NCBI GenBank assembly: GCA_020629175.1
Contig: JAHDDU010000005.1
Location: forward strand, 88,896-127,024
Source of the DNA: Flavimaricola sp.
Lineage (GTDB): Bacteria; Pseudomonadota; Alphaproteobacteria; Rhodobacterales; Rhodobacteraceae
Direction of reading: 5' to 3'
Length of the DNA: 38,129 nt
Shown piece by piece: positions 31,648-38,129 of this stretch. How positions within the stretch are numbered: position 1 is the stretch's first letter; each line of letters begins with the position of its first letter. The notes below the pieces were generated by a model. That model saw only the letters and a program-made list of their open reading frames with translations. It had not been told where the DNA came from and ran no database searches. The position numbers were made by a program, and so were the translations under genes.

Positions 31648-32742
31648 TTAGATTTGCAGCGATACGCGGCCCGTTTGCGCCATGGCGGAAGTGAGTTCTT
31701 CCGTCAGCACATCCCAAAGCCGATGCAATCCAGCCTCACCCGCCGCTGCCATCGCAAACTGCAGGCTGCGGCCGATGAACGTGAAATTGGCACCGTGGTT
31801 AAGCGCCTTCAGGACGTCTTCGCCGGACCGTAGCCCACTATCGTAGATAAGTGGCATATCAGGGCCAACAGCAACTCTGATCAACGGCAATCGCTCAATT
31901 GCAGTGGGCGCACTCTCAAGCTGCCGCGCACCGTGGCTCGAAATCTGAATGGCATCCACGCCAGCGGACTGCAGCGCTTTGGCGTCTTCCACATTCAGCA
32001 CCCCCTTCACAACAAGGTTGCCCGGCCACATGTCCCGCAACCTTGCGAGCGTGTCCCAGGTGGCGCGGGCCCGACTTTCCGTCCTGTCAAAAGCGTAACC
32101 TTCCATCTCAAAGTTCGCCATTTGCGGCTTGCCCGCAGCAAGCTGCCCGAGTGACCAGCGCGGATGAAGCGCAAAGTCGATAAACTGGCGCGGCCCAATG
32201 GTGAATGGCATCTTGAACCCATGCCGCAACTCGCGGGGCCGGCGGCCAACCTCTGGCACGTCGACCGTCAGAACGAGCGTCTCGTATCCCGCCGCATGCG
32301 CCCTCTCGACCAGCTTAAAAGTTCCGGTGCCATCCCCTGAAAAATAGAGCTGAAACCAAGCGTGGCCCTGCGCCACTTCAATGATTTTCTCAAGCGGTGT
32401 GGAGGCAACGGTGCTCACACCATGAGGCACTTGAAACTGTGCCGCGAGCCGGGCCAGTATAAGATCTGCGCCGGGCGTGCTCAGGTTGCACATCCCCATG
32501 GGCGCTATACCAAACGGGCGCTGCGCTGTGGCACCAAAGAGTGAAACCGCAAGATCACGCTGCGAGACATCCCGAAGGATGCGTGGCTCGAGCGTGATCG
32601 CGTCAAGCGCTGCGCGAGTTCGAGCAGCGCCAGTTTCACGACCGGCTGCGCCATCGATGTAATCAAACACCATCCAAGGCAGACGGCGTTTGGCCAGCCG
32701 CCGCGCGTCATCGGACGAATGAATATGCGCGGCGGCGGGCAT
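31648..32742 (-). CDS. slcD: FMN-dependent 2-hydroxyacid dehydrogenase, candidate sulfolactate dehydrogenase (364 aa)
   Basis: Alpha-hydroxyacid oxidase/lactate dehydrogenase (LldD) family TIM barrel. Active-site residues are present: Tyr in VFDYIDGAAG (Y28), D161 in LTVDVPEVGRRPRELRHGF, base H270 with R273 in SSHGARQLESAP, then IYDSGLRSGEDVLKAL and GRSLQFAMAAAGEAG. The usual NHGGRQLD reads SHGARQLE and the usual GR-P reads GRS, so the substrate pocket differs from lactate enzymes. It directly follows comE, the sulfopyruvate decarboxylase beta gene. It is therefore a candidate for oxidising sulfolactate to sulfopyruvate (SlcD role). The symbol is by context, not by direct recognition. Confidence 0.75.
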   Translation of the reverse strand: MPAAAHIHSSDDARRLAKRRLPWMVFDYIDGAAGRETGAARTRAALDAITLEPRILRDVSQRDLAVSLFGATAQRPFGIAPMGMCNLSTPGADLILARLAAQFQVPHGVSTVASTPLEKIIEVAQGHAWFQLYFSGDGTGTFKLVERAHAAGYETLVLTVDVPEVGRRPRELRHGFKMPFTIGPRQFIDFALHPRWSLGQLAAGKPQMANFEMEGYAFDRTESRARATWDTLARLRDMWPGNLVVKGVLNVEDAKALQSAGVDAIQISSHGARQLESAPTAIERLPLIRVAVGPDMPLIYDSGLRSGEDVLKALNHGANFTFIGRSLQFAMAAAGEAGLHRLWDVLTEELTSAMAQTGRVSLQI

Positions 32743-33297
32743 TTAGCTGGCGATGGCCTTCATGAAGCGGTCCTTAATGATGACCGGATCCATGGTGATG
32801 ACGGGCATCTTAGCGTTGCCGCTGTCGCATTTGACGATCATCACGGTGCCTTTGCCGCTGTCGATGGCGGCTTGCAACGCGGGGCCCGTGTCAACGTCCT
32901 GTACTTCGACCACGGTGTCGCAACCGGCTGCACGCGCCATGCCGGCGAGGTCGGTTTTGCGGCCTGTGTAGGTAGGCTGATCTCCAGTGGAACCGTAAGA
33001 GCCGTTGTCGATGATCATCAGGATAAAGTTGTCAGGGCAATTGTTACCGATGGTTGGCAGGGTGCCAAGGTTGGTCAAAACCGAACCATCACCGTCAATC
33101 GAGATGACGGTCTTATCCTGCGCCAAGGCAACACCAAGCCCAATCGAAGACGCAAGGCCCATGGTGCCCAACATGTAAAAGTTGCTGGGCTGGTCCATGA
33201 TGGCGTGCAGTTCCTGAGAGGGAATGCCGATGTTGCAGACGATCAGCTGATCTTTGAGGATCGGGGCGATTTCTTTGAGAATTTCAGAACGGATCAT
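32743..33297 (-). CDS. comE: Sulfopyruvate decarboxylase, beta subunit (TPP-binding; 184 aa)
   Basis: The TPP pyrophosphate-binding half of a split thiamine enzyme. The metal-binding motif is GDGS at 69-72 followed by DN at 97-98 (IDNGSYGSTGDQ). The alpha half is encoded just upstream with a 4-base ATGA overlap. The ATG at 33297 is chosen for that overlap; the longer frame would run into comD. With ComD it converts sulfopyruvate to sulfoacetaldehyde and CO2. Phosphonopyruvate decarboxylase is the main alternative for the pair, but no phosphonate genes are nearby and HpsN is in the same operon. Confidence 0.88.
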   Translation of the reverse strand: MIRSEILKEIAPILKDQLIVCNIGIPSQELHAIMDQPSNFYMLGTMGLASSIGLGVALAQDKTVISIDGDGSVLTNLGTLPTIGNNCPDNFILMIIDNGSYGSTGDQPTYTGRKTDLAGMARAAGCDTVVEVQDVDTGPALQAAIDSGKGTVMIVKCDSGNAKMPVITMDPVIIKDRFMKAIAS

Positions 33298-33800
33298 TGG
33301 TCGCCATAGCCTCCCCAGAAGTTGGCATCGGTCAGGATCGCCACGGGTTTGTTGCACATGAAGGTGTATTTGAGGATGTTGTCGAACTCTTTGACGTCAT
33401 CTTGCCAGTGGAAGTGGTAGGTGGGGATGTGCATTTGCGCCAGAAGCGCCTTTGTGTGCACGGCCATCTCCACCTGACAGGCCACGGGCTCGCGCAGTTC
33501 CCCACGGTAGCTGATGATCATTGGCAGCGGCATGCGGTAGAATTGCGTCAGTGTCGCAAGCGTGTTGATCGTCACGCCGATGGCGGTGTTCTGCATGATG
33601 ATCGCAGGGCGCTTTCCCCCCATAAACGCACCGGCGCAAAGCCCCATGCCTTCGTCTTCCTTGTTCGATGGAATGTGGAAGATTTCCTCGCGCTGGTCGA
33701 TTTCCTCGATCACGCCGGCCAGCTGTTTACAGGGCACGGTGGTGACAAAGGAGACATCGTTGGCGACAAGATCATCGCAGATCTTCTTGTCGATGTTCAT
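33294..33800 (-). CDS. comD: Sulfopyruvate decarboxylase, alpha subunit (pyrimidine-binding; 168 aa)
   Basis: Pyrimidine-binding half of the split TPP decarboxylase. The N-terminal SFVTTVPCKQLAGVIEEI and IPSNKEDEGMGLCAGAFMGG (43-62) match sulfopyruvate decarboxylase alpha chains. The Glu that activates the TPP aminopyrimidine lies in the NKEDEG element (E48 by alignment in memory). QNTAIGVTINTLATL...MPLPMIISYRG follows. It belongs to the sulfonate operon, downstream of the alcohol dehydrogenase gene. Together with ComE it makes sulfoacetaldehyde, which Xsc would cleave to sulfite and acetyl phosphate. No xsc is in the window. Confidence 0.88.
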   Translation of the reverse strand: MNIDKKICDDLVANDVSFVTTVPCKQLAGVIEEIDQREEIFHIPSNKEDEGMGLCAGAFMGGKRPAIIMQNTAIGVTINTLATLTQFYRMPLPMIISYRGELREPVACQVEMAVHTKALLAQMHIPTYHFHWQDDVKEFDNILKYTFMCNKPVAILTDANFWGGYGDQ

Positions 33801-33828
33801 GTGCGGTTTGCCTTTCAGGTTGGGGCGC

Positions 33829-34809
33829 TCAGGCCCATGGGGTCAGAATGATTTTTGGCGCGGCGACTGTACCCGCGCGCAAATCGCGGAAGGCCTGCGC
33901 ACCGTCGGCGAGTGGACGGGTTTCGGTCCAGTTCAATGGACCGAGCATGCCGTCAAAAATAGCGGCGGCCGTGTCGCGAAAGTCTTGGGCGGTGTAGGTG
34001 TATGTGCCGATGAAGGTAATCTCTTGCAGTGTGTATTGGCGAATATCGATGCCGCCGGCATCTTCGCCAAGGCCCACGTGCGCGATGACGCCACCGGGCA
34101 TGATGCGCTCGGTCGCGGTGGCGCGGGTGGCGGCATACCCCACGGCGTCGATGATCAGAGGGTAGTTTGCGTCGGCCGCGGCGATGGCCGCCTGCCCGCA
34201 GGTTTTGGCAAGAAACGCGCGGCGTGCCTCGTTCGGCTCAACGATGGTCACGTCCGGGATACCCATTGCGCGCAGCGCGAGGGCCGCGGCCAGGCCGATG
34301 GCCCCGCCCCCGAGCACCAAGGCGCGGCGGTCCATCGACGGGTGCATAGCCTCGAGCGCGATGCGAGCTGCGTGCCAACTGACGGCGAGAGGTTCGGCGA
34401 GCGCCGCTTTGGCCCGCGGGACACCGGCAGGCACGGTGACGAGGTTGCGATCCGGCATTGCGACGTATTGGGCAAAGGCCCCTTCGCGCGGTTGCATCGA
34501 GATGATCTGGCGCGAGGGGCAGAGGTTTTCGCGGCCAGCGGCGCAGGCGGGGCAAATCATGCAGGTGACAAGCGGGTTGATCGTTACACGGTCGCCATCG
34601 CGGGGGCCGCCTTGAATGACGCCTGCGGCTTCGTGCCCCAGGATCAGAGGCGCGGGGCGGCGGGCATCATGCCCCAGATAGGCGTGCATGTCAGAGCCGC
34701 AGATGCCCACGGCCTCAACCCGGATCAGATGCTCATCGGCACCCGGTTGGGCGTCTGGCACGTCGCGAAAGCCAAGTGTTTCGACACCGTCATAGACTAA
34801 TGCTTTCAT
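33829..34809 (-). CDS. Zinc-dependent alcohol dehydrogenase, candidate DHPS 2-dehydrogenase (HpsO/HpsP type; 326 aa)
   Basis: Medium-chain dehydrogenase with catalytic zinc ligands C37 (GICGSD) and H59-E60 (GHEAAG), and structural zinc ligands C83, C86, C89 and C97. The nucleotide-binding motif is VLGGGAIGLAAALALRAMG near 155-175. Length is slightly under the usual 340. In sulfopropanediol degraders two dehydrogenases (HpsO and HpsP) interconvert DHPS enantiomers through the 2-keto form, and this gene and the adjacent SDR gene are the natural candidates. Which of them is HpsO and which HpsP cannot be told here. It overlaps the SDR gene by 4 bases. Confidence 0.8.
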   Translation of the reverse strand: MKALVYDGVETLGFRDVPDAQPGADEHLIRVEAVGICGSDMHAYLGHDARRPAPLILGHEAAGVIQGGPRDGDRVTINPLVTCMICPACAAGRENLCPSRQIISMQPREGAFAQYVAMPDRNLVTVPAGVPRAKAALAEPLAVSWHAARIALEAMHPSMDRRALVLGGGAIGLAAALALRAMGIPDVTIVEPNEARRAFLAKTCGQAAIAAADANYPLIIDAVGYAATRATATERIMPGGVIAHVGLGEDAGGIDIRQYTLQEITFIGTYTYTAQDFRDTAAAIFDGMLGPLNWTETRPLADGAQAFRDLRAGTVAAPKIILTPWA

Positions 34810-35567
34810 TTCGCGGTGAACCCCCCATCGACCATCAGCACCTGCCCAGTGATATAGCTGGATGCCTCAGAGCAAAGAAAGCGGATGGGCCCATCAATAT
34901 CTTCGAGCCGACCGTTGCGGCCAACGCAGGTTTGCGCGGCGTTACGAGCCGCACGGTCGGAATCTTCAAAAACGGCGGCGGTCAGCTCAGTCGGAAAGAA
35001 CCCCGGCCCTATGGCGTTAGCGGTGATCCCGTGGGGGGACCATGCTTCTGCCATAGCGCGGGTCAACTGAGCGATGCCGCCCTTGGTCGCGCCATAGGCA
35101 ATTCCGCCGGGAAAGGCGCGGGTCGATTGCAGCGAGGCAAAGTTAACGATCCGGCCCCAGCCTTTGGCTTTCATCTCTGGAACAAAGGCTTTGGACAGGA
35201 AAAAGGGCGCACTGAGATTGATGGCAAGCGTCTGATCCCAGCCACCATCTGTGACGTCGTCGGCCATCTCGCGCGTGTTCAGGCCCGCCGCGTGTACGAT
35301 GATGTCAGGTGCGCCAAACGGCGCGCTGATCTTGGCAACCGTGTTGTCAAGGTCCCCTCTGTCACTCACATCAGCGGAAACTGCGCGCGCAACGCCCCCT
35401 AATTCATTGCACAGGTCGTCTAACTGGTCCTGCCGCCGCGCCACACCCACAATGCGTGCCCCAGCCTCAGCCAAAGCCAAGGCCGCCCGCCGACCGAGGC
35501 CAGAGCTTGCACCTGTGATGCACGCTACCTTCCCCCCAAGGTCAAAGAGTGTGTCGGGGCTGGCCAT
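34806..35567 (-). CDS. Short-chain dehydrogenase/reductase, candidate DHPS 2-dehydrogenase (HpsO/HpsP type; 253 aa)
   Basis: Classical SDR with cofactor motif TGASSGLG (18-25), HAAG (92-95), catalytic N117 region, S145 and Y158-x3-K162 (YGATKGG), and the C-terminal GPGFFPTE and GQVLMVDGG segments. It lies directly after hpsN with 5 bases between and overlaps the zinc dehydrogenase gene. In the pathway it would oxidise or reduce the C2 hydroxyl of 2,3-dihydroxypropane-1-sulfonate so that both enantiomers reach the form used by HpsN. Specificity is inferred only from position; gluconate or sorbitol SDRs look alike at this level. Confidence 0.82.
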   Translation of the reverse strand: MASPDTLFDLGGKVACITGASSGLGRRAALALAEAGARIVGVARRQDQLDDLCNELGGVARAVSADVSDRGDLDNTVAKISAPFGAPDIIVHAAGLNTREMADDVTDGGWDQTLAINLSAPFFLSKAFVPEMKAKGWGRIVNFASLQSTRAFPGGIAYGATKGGIAQLTRAMAEAWSPHGITANAIGPGFFPTELTAAVFEDSDRAARNAAQTCVGRNGRLEDIDGPIRFLCSEASSYITGQVLMVDGGFTAK

Positions 35568-35572
35568 CAGTG

Positions 35573-36880
35573 CTATTCCTCTGCGGTCAGATCAAAGTTT
35601 TCGCCAGGGAAATACTTGGCCAAACGCACATCCGCCGCACGGGCATGTCCTTCCATACCCTCAAGCCGCGAGATGCGCGCGGTGGCAATGGCCACATCTT
35701 TCGACGCTTCCGGCGTGGTACGCTGCCACGTGACGATTTTCATGTACTTATGCACACTCAGACCGCCGGTGTAGCCCGCAGCTCCGGACGTCGGCAGCAC
35801 GTGGTTTGTGCCCGAGGCTTTGTCGCCATAACTGACGGTGGTCTCTTCGCCCAGAAAAAGCGAGCCATAGCAGGTGAGGTTTTCGAGCCACCAATCGAGG
35901 TCAGCTGCCTGAACGGTCAGATGCTCAGGCGCATATTCATCACTGCATTTCGCCATATCCACACGGTCAGCGCAGACAATGACTTCGGCATAGTCGCGCC
36001 ACGCGGCAAAGGCATTCTCACGGTTAAGTTCGGGAAGGTCATCAATCAGGCCTGGGACCAAATTCATAACTTTCTCGGCCAGAGCGCGATCGTCGGTGAC
36101 GAGCCAAACGGGCGAGTTGTACCCATGTTCGGCTTGGCTCACCAAGTCTGTCGCAACGATATGCGCATCGGCGCCCTTATCAGCAAGGATCAGGCTGTCA
36201 GTGGGACCTGCGATCATGTCGATGCCGACCCGGCCAAACAGGATGCGCTTGGCCTCTGCCACGAACTGGTTGCCGGGGCCCACGAGGATGTTGGCCTTGG
36301 GCAATCCAAAAAGGCCGAAAGTCATCGCGGCCACACCCTGCACACCGCCCATGGCCATAATCTTGTCCGCGCCACAGATATGCGCCGCATATACAATAGC
36401 CGGAGCCACGCCGATACCCGGGCGCGGCGGCGAGCATGCGGTGATATGCTTGCAGCCTGCGACCTTTGCGGTTGTCACGGTCATAATGGCGCTGGCGATG
36501 TGGCTATACCGCCCTCCAGGAACGTAGCAGCCTGCGGCATCAACGGGGATCGCCTTTTGCCCTGCGACAAACCCCGGCTGGATTTCCATTTCCACGTCAG
36601 CAACCGTGGACTTTTGCAGCTCGGCAAAGCGTTTGACGTTGTCATGGGCAAAGCGGATGTCGGCCTTCAGCTTCTCCGGGACTTGAGCGATGGCGGCATC
36701 GATCTCGTCCTGCGTCAACAGAACGTTCCCGTCGTATTTGTCGAACTTGGCCGCATATTCCATGGCCTTGCCGTCACCACCCGCCTCAATGTCATTGAGG
36801 ATTCCAACCACGGTTTCATGCACATCCGAAGCGCCGGAAGCAGAGGTCAAAGTGGCTTTCTTGAGATACTCGCGGGTCAT
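35573..36880 (-). CDS. hpsN: Sulfopropanediol 3-dehydrogenase HpsN (histidinol-dehydrogenase family, 435 aa)
   Basis: HisD-family zinc enzyme that oxidises (R)-2,3-dihydroxypropane-1-sulfonate to (R)-sulfolactate with two NAD+. Zinc and catalytic residues of the family are all visible: Q249 and H252 (SQAEHG), the pair E319-H320 (EYAPEHL), D353 and H377 (LSVHKYM). GPGNQFVAEAKR near 201-212 and GPTDSLILAD near 225-234 are typical. The following sulfopyruvate decarboxylase genes, and the absence of histidine genes, make HpsN rather than HisD the likely role. It is the first gene of the six-gene sulfonate operon, divergent from the LacI regulator. AGGACC precedes the ATG. Confidence 0.9.
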   Translation of the reverse strand: MTREYLKKATLTSASGASDVHETVVGILNDIEAGGDGKAMEYAAKFDKYDGNVLLTQDEIDAAIAQVPEKLKADIRFAHDNVKRFAELQKSTVADVEMEIQPGFVAGQKAIPVDAAGCYVPGGRYSHIASAIMTVTTAKVAGCKHITACSPPRPGIGVAPAIVYAAHICGADKIMAMGGVQGVAAMTFGLFGLPKANILVGPGNQFVAEAKRILFGRVGIDMIAGPTDSLILADKGADAHIVATDLVSQAEHGYNSPVWLVTDDRALAEKVMNLVPGLIDDLPELNRENAFAAWRDYAEVIVCADRVDMAKCSDEYAPEHLTVQAADLDWWLENLTCYGSLFLGEETTVSYGDKASGTNHVLPTSGAAGYTGGLSVHKYMKIVTWQRTTPEASKDVAIATARISRLEGMEGHARAADVRLAKYFPGENFDLTAEE

Positions 36881-37004
36881 ATGGAGCGGTCCTATTTGTC
36901 AAAGTCGGACAGCGGAAGTCTGGTCCGGCATCGAACGGCTTGCCCCCCACTGTGCGTTAAACGCGGGCAGTTGGCACGCATGAACCATGCCCTCCCCAAC
37001 ACAA

Positions 37005-37018
37005 TGTAAGCGCTTACA
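37005..37018. promoter_or_regulatory. LacI-family operator O1 (hpsN/lacI intergenic region)
   Basis: TGTAAGCGCTTACA is a perfect 14-bp palindrome with the central CG typical of LacI-family operators. It lies in the 232-bp divergent gap, 125 bases from the hpsN start and 95 from the regulator start. Binding by the adjacent LacI-type protein is inferred. Confidence 0.85.
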
Positions 37019-37027
37019 ATTGATTCG

Positions 37028-37041
37028 CGCAAGCGCTTACA
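37028..37041. promoter_or_regulatory. LacI-family operator O2, second copy
   Basis: CGCAAGCGCTTACA matches O1 at 12 of 14 positions, with the same central AAGCGCTT. The centres of O1 and O2 are 23 bp apart, about two helical turns, so two dimers could sit on the same face of the DNA. One site may serve hpsN and the other the regulator's own promoter. Confidence 0.8.
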
Positions 37042-37112
37042 TAATTGGCCGTGTATTGTTGGAGGATTGGACTTATGATCGCCCCACGCCACAATGTGAG
37101 TGCACTGGACAC

Positions 37113-38129
37113 ATGACACCCCCTTCCAACATTCCGACCTTGGACGATGTTGCGCGGGCCGCAGGCGTTTCGACAGCAACTGTTTCGCGCTGCCTGAACG
37201 AGAAGCAAAAGGTCTCTGAGAAGACCCTTCGAAGAGTCATGAAAACGGTTGATGACCTTGGCTACACACCAAACTTCAATGCGCGGGCCATGGCGGCGAA
37301 ACGCACCCATACAATTGGCGCCATCATTCCAACGATGGACAATGCGATTTTTGCACGAGGCATGCAGGCCTTTCAGGAGACGCTCCATGACAAGGGCTAC
37401 AACCTCCTCGTGTCGAGCAGCGCCTATCAACCCGAGTTGGAGGCAGAACAGGTCCGCGCGTTGGTTGCGCGCGGCGCGGACGGCCTATTGTTGATCGGAT
37501 ACGAACGCGATCCTGACGTCTACGGCTTCCTCGAACGGCGCAACATTCCGACGATCCTCGCCTGGAACTCTATCGACGGCACAGATCACGCCTCAGTCGG
37601 TTTTGACAATTGCGCTTCGATGAAACAGTTGACCGAACAGGTCATCACTATGGGGCATAAGCGAATAGCCTATATCTCAGGCATCGTTGACGGAAACGAT
37701 CGGGCTGAGGGGCGGTTGCGCGGTGTAAGGATGGGCCTCGCCGCACATGGCGTTGACCCGAACACTCTCACCGTCGTCGAGACCGCATATGAGATTGAGA
37801 CCGGGGCACGTGCCTTCCGCTCTATCATGCAAGCCGAACCTCAACCGACTGTCGTGATGTGCGGCAACGACGTCTTAGCCGCAGGAGCGATGACTCAAGC
37901 GAAGGAGTTGGGGCTGCGGGTTCCTGAAGATGTCTCAATCACCGGGTTTGACGGCATCGAACTGGCCAGCGTCCTTCAGCCATCACTGACGACTGTCCAC
38001 GTTCCACATAGGGAGATGGGGCGTATCGCTGCCGAGGAACTGATTGATATGGTTGAAAAACGCAGCACAGGCGCGTTTCGCAGGCTTGACGTCAAGATTG
38101 AACTGAGAGGGTCTCTAGCACCGATCTGA
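37113..38129 (+). CDS. LacI-family transcriptional regulator (338 aa)
   Basis: Complete regulator ending with a TGA at the last base of the window. The N-terminal DNA-binding region is TLDDVARAAGVSTATVSRCLNE (9-30), with the hinge helix YTPNFNARAMAAKRT following near 50-65, then a periplasmic-binding-protein-like sensor domain (TIGAIIPTMDNAIFARGMQAFQ, GADGLLLIGYE, SITGFDGIELASVLQPSLTTVHVP). The ATG at 37113 is used; a longer in-frame start at 36987 would overlap the operators. It is divergent from the sulfonate operon and probably represses it, with DHPS or a metabolite as the effector. Effector identity is inferred only from position. Confidence 0.92.
   Translation: MTPPSNIPTLDDVARAAGVSTATVSRCLNEKQKVSEKTLRRVMKTVDDLGYTPNFNARAMAAKRTHTIGAIIPTMDNAIFARGMQAFQETLHDKGYNLLVSSSAYQPELEAEQVRALVARGADGLLLIGYERDPDVYGFLERRNIPTILAWNSIDGTDHASVGFDNCASMKQLTEQVITMGHKRIAYISGIVDGNDRAEGRLRGVRMGLAAHGVDPNTLTVVETAYEIETGARAFRSIMQAEPQPTVVMCGNDVLAAGAMTQAKELGLRVPEDVSITGFDGIELASVLQPSLTTVHVPHREMGRIAAEELIDMVEKRSTGAFRRLDVKIELRGSLAPI

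Noticed and set aside
32743-33800. Phosphonopyruvate decarboxylase
   Set aside because: The split two-subunit form and its position in an hpsN operon fit sulfopyruvate decarboxylase better, and no phosphonate gene is nearby.
33562-34800. Open frame of 412 codons opposite the Zn-dehydrogenase gene and comD
   Set aside because: Antisense to motif-bearing genes, low-complexity Arg/Gly/Ala composition, no ribosome-binding site.
35573-36880. Histidinol dehydrogenase (HisD) of histidine biosynthesis
   Set aside because: No his genes are adjacent, whereas sulfonate-pathway genes follow in the same operon; the family residues alone cannot separate the two.
35549-37009. Long open frame (486 codons) on the plus strand opposite hpsN
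   Set aside because: It is antisense to a clearly conserved enzyme gene, its translation shows no family pattern and is rich in His and Arg as expected of a shadow frame in GC-rich DNA.
36987-37112. Extended N-terminus of the LacI regulator from an ATG at 36987
   Set aside because: The extra 42 residues would overlap both operators and are not part of the LacI fold, which begins a few residues after the ATG at 37113.
1-38129. CRISPR arrays, tRNA or rRNA genes, insertion sequences, phage genes
   Set aside because: No regularly spaced repeat-spacer array, no tRNA-like cloverleaf and no transposase or integrase reading frame was seen; the only phased repeat is the short 11-bp array before lpd.

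Overview
The window looks like a chromosomal segment of a marine Rhodobacterales (Roseobacter-group) alphaproteobacterium. Reasons: high GC, dense translationally coupled operons, TRAP and branched-chain-type ABC uptake systems, the odhB/lpd neighbourhood, a GC-rich intergenic hairpin of a type common in this order, and a sulfopropanediol (DHPS) degradation operon like those of marine roseobacters. All assignments come from reading the sequence; no database search was run.

Layout. 1-2870 (+): the 3' end of odhB, a sulfotransferase-like gene, a MAPEG membrane protein and lpd (E3), i.e. the distal part of a 2-oxoglutarate dehydrogenase cluster. Four phased 11-bp repeats lie over a likely lpd promoter. 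2917-7145 (-): a dctP-dctQ-dctM TRAP transporter with an IclR regulator at the end of the operon, divergent from a GMC flavin oxidoreductase (7262-8878) and a multi-pass membrane protein (8918-10294). 10380-14981 (+): a complete five-gene branched-chain-type ABC importer.

Core of the window, 15053-23231. On the minus strand, six genes with overlapping start and stop codons encode an FAD subunit, a fused [2Fe-2S]/molybdopterin dehydrogenase, a 6-hydroxynicotinate-reductase-like iron-sulfur protein, a UPF0280 (ApbE-superfamily) protein and two paralogous 'amino acid synthesis' family (PF06684) proteins. A divergent gene encodes an amidohydrolase that closely resembles Eubacterium barkeri enamidase. 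Together these reconstruct nicotinate -> 6-hydroxynicotinate -> 1,4,5,6-tetrahydro-6-oxonicotinate -> 2-formylglutarate in a presumably aerobic marine bacterium. They also suggest that the UPF0280 protein flavinylates the reductase, and that the PF06684 pair fills an unassigned step.

23244-25316 (-) is a GH36 alpha-galactosidase. 25587-31640 (+) is a tightly packed six-gene operon of unrecognised purpose: atypical class IV aminotransferase, PhyH dioxygenase, maleate-isomerase-like protein, M20 hydrolase, cystathionine-lyase-type PLP enzyme and glutathionyl-hydroquinone reductase. 31648-36880 (-) is a DHPS/sulfolactate operon: hpsN, an SDR, a Zn-alcohol dehydrogenase, comD, comE and an FMN 2-hydroxyacid dehydrogenase. 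It is divergent from a LacI-family regulator (37113-38129), and two LacI-type palindromes lie between them. The sulfonate transporter and the C-S cleaving enzyme are not in the window.
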